This document shows, piece after piece, positions 62,698-64,000 of a DNA stretch of 64,000 bases; the first letter of the stretch is position 1, and each line of letters opens with the position of its first letter. The notes beneath the pieces were generated by a model. That model did not search any database and was not told where the DNA came from. It saw only the letters and a list, made by a program, of their open reading frames with translations. The position numbers and the translations under genes were made by a program. The stretch is from Streptomyces coeruleorubidus. GTDB taxonomy: Bacteria > Actinomycetota > Actinomycetes > Streptomycetales > Streptomycetaceae. Location: contig NZ_CP118527.1 of assembly GCF_028885415.1 (NCBI RefSeq), forward strand, positions 6,014,001 to 6,078,000, in the 5' to 3' direction.

Positions 62698-62757
62698 CGA
62701 CCTCGCACGATCCGACCTCGCACGATCCGACCTCGCATGATCCGACTTCGCACCATC
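62698..62757. repeat. 15-bp tandem repeat, four copies
   Basis: CGACCTCGCACGATC occurs at 62698 and 62713, then CGACCTCGCATGATC at 62728 and CGACTTCGCACCATC at 62743, with a partial fifth. It lies between the mdh terminator and betB in a stretch without a gene. Confidence 0.85.
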
Positions 62758-62841
62758 TGACGTCGCCACGCCTGATCCGCGCCTGCTTTCACCCTGATTG
62801 CCCGCATCTCCAGTGACACAGCGCACTTTCGGCCATCGATC

Positions 62842-62903
62842 GCGCATGCATCCGGGGGACCAGGGCATGCGCACTCGGTCTCTTAGTGACACGTCTGTGA
62901 CAC
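62842..62903. promoter_or_regulatory. betB upstream repeats
   Basis: GCGCATGC (62842-62849) and GCATGCGC (62865-62872) form an inverted repeat. GTGACAC then occurs as direct repeats at 62886 and 62897, 11 bases apart, one helical turn, with another copy at 62813. These are candidate protein sites for the betB promoter. Confidence 0.4.
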
Positions 62904-62939
62904 AGGGGCGCTGATCAGGAACGGAAGGCGAAAGCGATC

Positions 62940-64000
62940 ATGGCGGAAAGCAACGAACTGCAGGCGCGCAGCACCATCCACGCGGGAGGGGAATGGCGTG
63001 CGGCCGTCTCCGGCGCCACGCGCGAGATCCTCGACCCCGCGGACGCCCTGCCGTTCGCCGTGGTCGCGGAGGGTGACGAGAAGGACACCGATCTGGCGAT
63101 CGCCGCCGCCCGGCGCGCCTTCGACGAGGGGGAGTGGCCGCGCACACCGGCCGCCGAGCGGGCCGCGCTGCTGCGCCGCGTCGCCGACCTGCTCGTGCGC
63201 GACCGCGAGCAGCTCGGGCTGCTGGAGAGCCGTGACGCCGGCAAGACCGTCGAGGAAGGGCGCGTCGACATCGACTGCGTCGCCGACGCCTTCCGGTACT
63301 TCGCCGACCTGGTCGCGGCCGAGAGCCCCGGCCGGGTCGTGGACGCCGGCTCGCCCGACATCCACAGCGTCGTCGTGCACGAGCCCATCGGCGTCTGCTC
63401 GATGATCACGCCGTGGAACTACCCGCTGCTCCAGGCCAGTTGGAAGATCGCCCCGGCCCTGGCCGCCGGCAACACCTTGGTCGTCAAGCCGAGCGAGATC
63501 ACCCCGATGACGACCATCGCGCTGATCGAGCTGCTCGTCGAGGCCGGATTGCCCGCCGGAGTCGCCAACATCGTCACCGGGCCGGGTCATTCGGTCGGCG
63601 CGCGGCTCTCCGAGCACCCCGACGTCGACCTGGTCTCCTTCACCGGCGGCCTGATCAGCGGCACCAAGGTGGCCCAGGCCGCCGCGCCCACCGTCAAGAA
63701 GGTCGCCCTCGAGCTCGGCGGCAAGAACCCCAACGTCGTCTTCGCCGACGCCTGCGCCACCGACGAGGGCTTCGACACCGCCGTCGACCAGGCCCTCAAC
63801 GCCGCCTTCATCCACAGCGGCCAGGTCTGCTCGGCCGGCGCCCGCCTCATCATCGAGGAGTCCGTGCGGGACCGGTTCGTCGCCGAACTCGCCCGCAGGG
63901 CCGAGAAGATCCGGCTCGGCCGCGGCACCGAGGACGGCGTCGAGTGCGGCCCGCTGGTGTCCGAGCAGCAGCGCGCCAAGGTCGAGATGTACGTCGAGTC
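62940..64000 (+). CDS. betB: betaine-aldehyde dehydrogenase, 5' part
   Basis: 353 codons from ATG 62940 ([13 protein letters not shown]) run off the right edge, about 140 residues short of a full enzyme. It belongs to the NAD(P)-dependent aldehyde dehydrogenases. Blocks seen are [53 protein letters not shown] (cofactor loop) and [16 protein letters not shown] with the catalytic Glu. [16 protein letters not shown] has the catalytic Cys. The pattern and N-terminus resemble Streptomyces BetB, which turns betaine aldehyde into glycine betaine for osmoprotection. Choline genes are not in the window, so related aldehydes remain possible. Confidence 0.8.
   Translation, partial: MAESNELQARSTIHAGGEWRAAVSGATREILDPADALPFAVVAEGDEKDTDLAIAAARRAFDEGEWPRTPAAERAALLRRVADLLVRDREQLGLLESRDAGKTVEEGRVDIDCVADAFRYFADLVAAESPGRVVDAGSPDIHSVVVHEPIGVCSMITPWNYPLLQASWKIAPALAAGNTLVVKPSEITPMTTIALIELLVEAGLPAGVANIVTGPGHSVGARLSEHPDVDLVSFTGGLISGTKVAQAAAPTVKKVALELGGKNPNVVFADACATDEGFDTAVDQALNAAFIHSGQVCSAGARLIIEESVRDRFVAELARRAEKIRLGRGTEDGVECGPLVSEQQRAKVEMYVE

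Noticed and set aside
62698..62757. CRISPR array
   Set aside because: Units of 15 bp are directly adjacent without spacers and no cas gene is near.

Overview
The window is a piece of a Streptomyces (or very close actinobacterial) chromosome. GC content is very high throughout, many genes start with GTG or TTG, some promoters look leaderless, and the housekeeping genes guaA, pcrA, icmB, sucCD, purNH, folD and mdh sit in an order typical of the Streptomyces core. About 57 protein genes can be supported, the first and last of them cut by the window ends. No rRNA, tRNA, IS element or CRISPR array was seen.

Layout. 0-8 kb: the end of a GMC oxidoreductase, a sortase-anchored wall protein, a membrane-anchored protein, chorismate mutase with a leader-peptide attenuator, guaA, and two damaged small genes (a PPOX-like flavin protein and a DUF4429/SHOCT gene). 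8-18.5 kb: envelope functions, namely membrane proteins, DoxX, a LiaF/LiaS/LiaR-like stress module (PspC protein, PspC-fused histidine kinase, LuxR-type regulator) and two NlpC/P60 hydrolases, one behind a clear c-di-AMP riboswitch. 19-25 kb: pcrA helicase, an M23 peptidase, a secreted or anchored lipase and icmB. 25.2-33.5 kb: a divergent MoxR AAA+/VWA/SWIM/DUF5682/DUF5691 cluster resembling E. coli yehLMPQ. 33.7-44.2 kb: a DLP-repeat secreted protein, sucCD, an XRE-sigma fusion regulator, a PerM-like protein, purN and purH. 44.3-56.3 kb: an accessory region with four Ser/Thr kinases that carry different wall-directed C-terminal domains, two FHA partners, small secreted peptidoglycan-binding-like and ALF-repeat proteins, and a whiJ-like XRE/DUF397/ATPase locus. 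56.3-64 kb: folD-DUF3017, an XRE-DUF2690 membrane protein, a degenerate minisatellite, mdh and the start of betB.

The strongest regulatory signals are these. First, the MoxR/VWA cluster is driven by two divergent promoters that match the RecA-independent DNA-damage (PafBC-type) consensus TTGTCRGTG-N8-TAnnnT, and pcrA carries the same element, so helicase and cluster are probably co-induced by DNA damage. Second, chorismate mutase is preceded by a leaderless 23-codon peptide holding Tyr-Val-Phe-Thr-Tyr and then a strong hairpin, which is the layout of a ribosome-mediated attenuator. Third, the kinases share one cytoplasmic design with unusual HGD and DFN motifs while their extracytoplasmic parts differ (I36-like, peptidoglycan-binding, lytic transglycosylase), which suggests module swapping in a family of cell-wall sensors.

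Several small genes (PPOX, XRE/DUF5753, DUF397) would be repaired by a one-base change in a G or C run. These are either real decay or base-calling errors in homopolymers.
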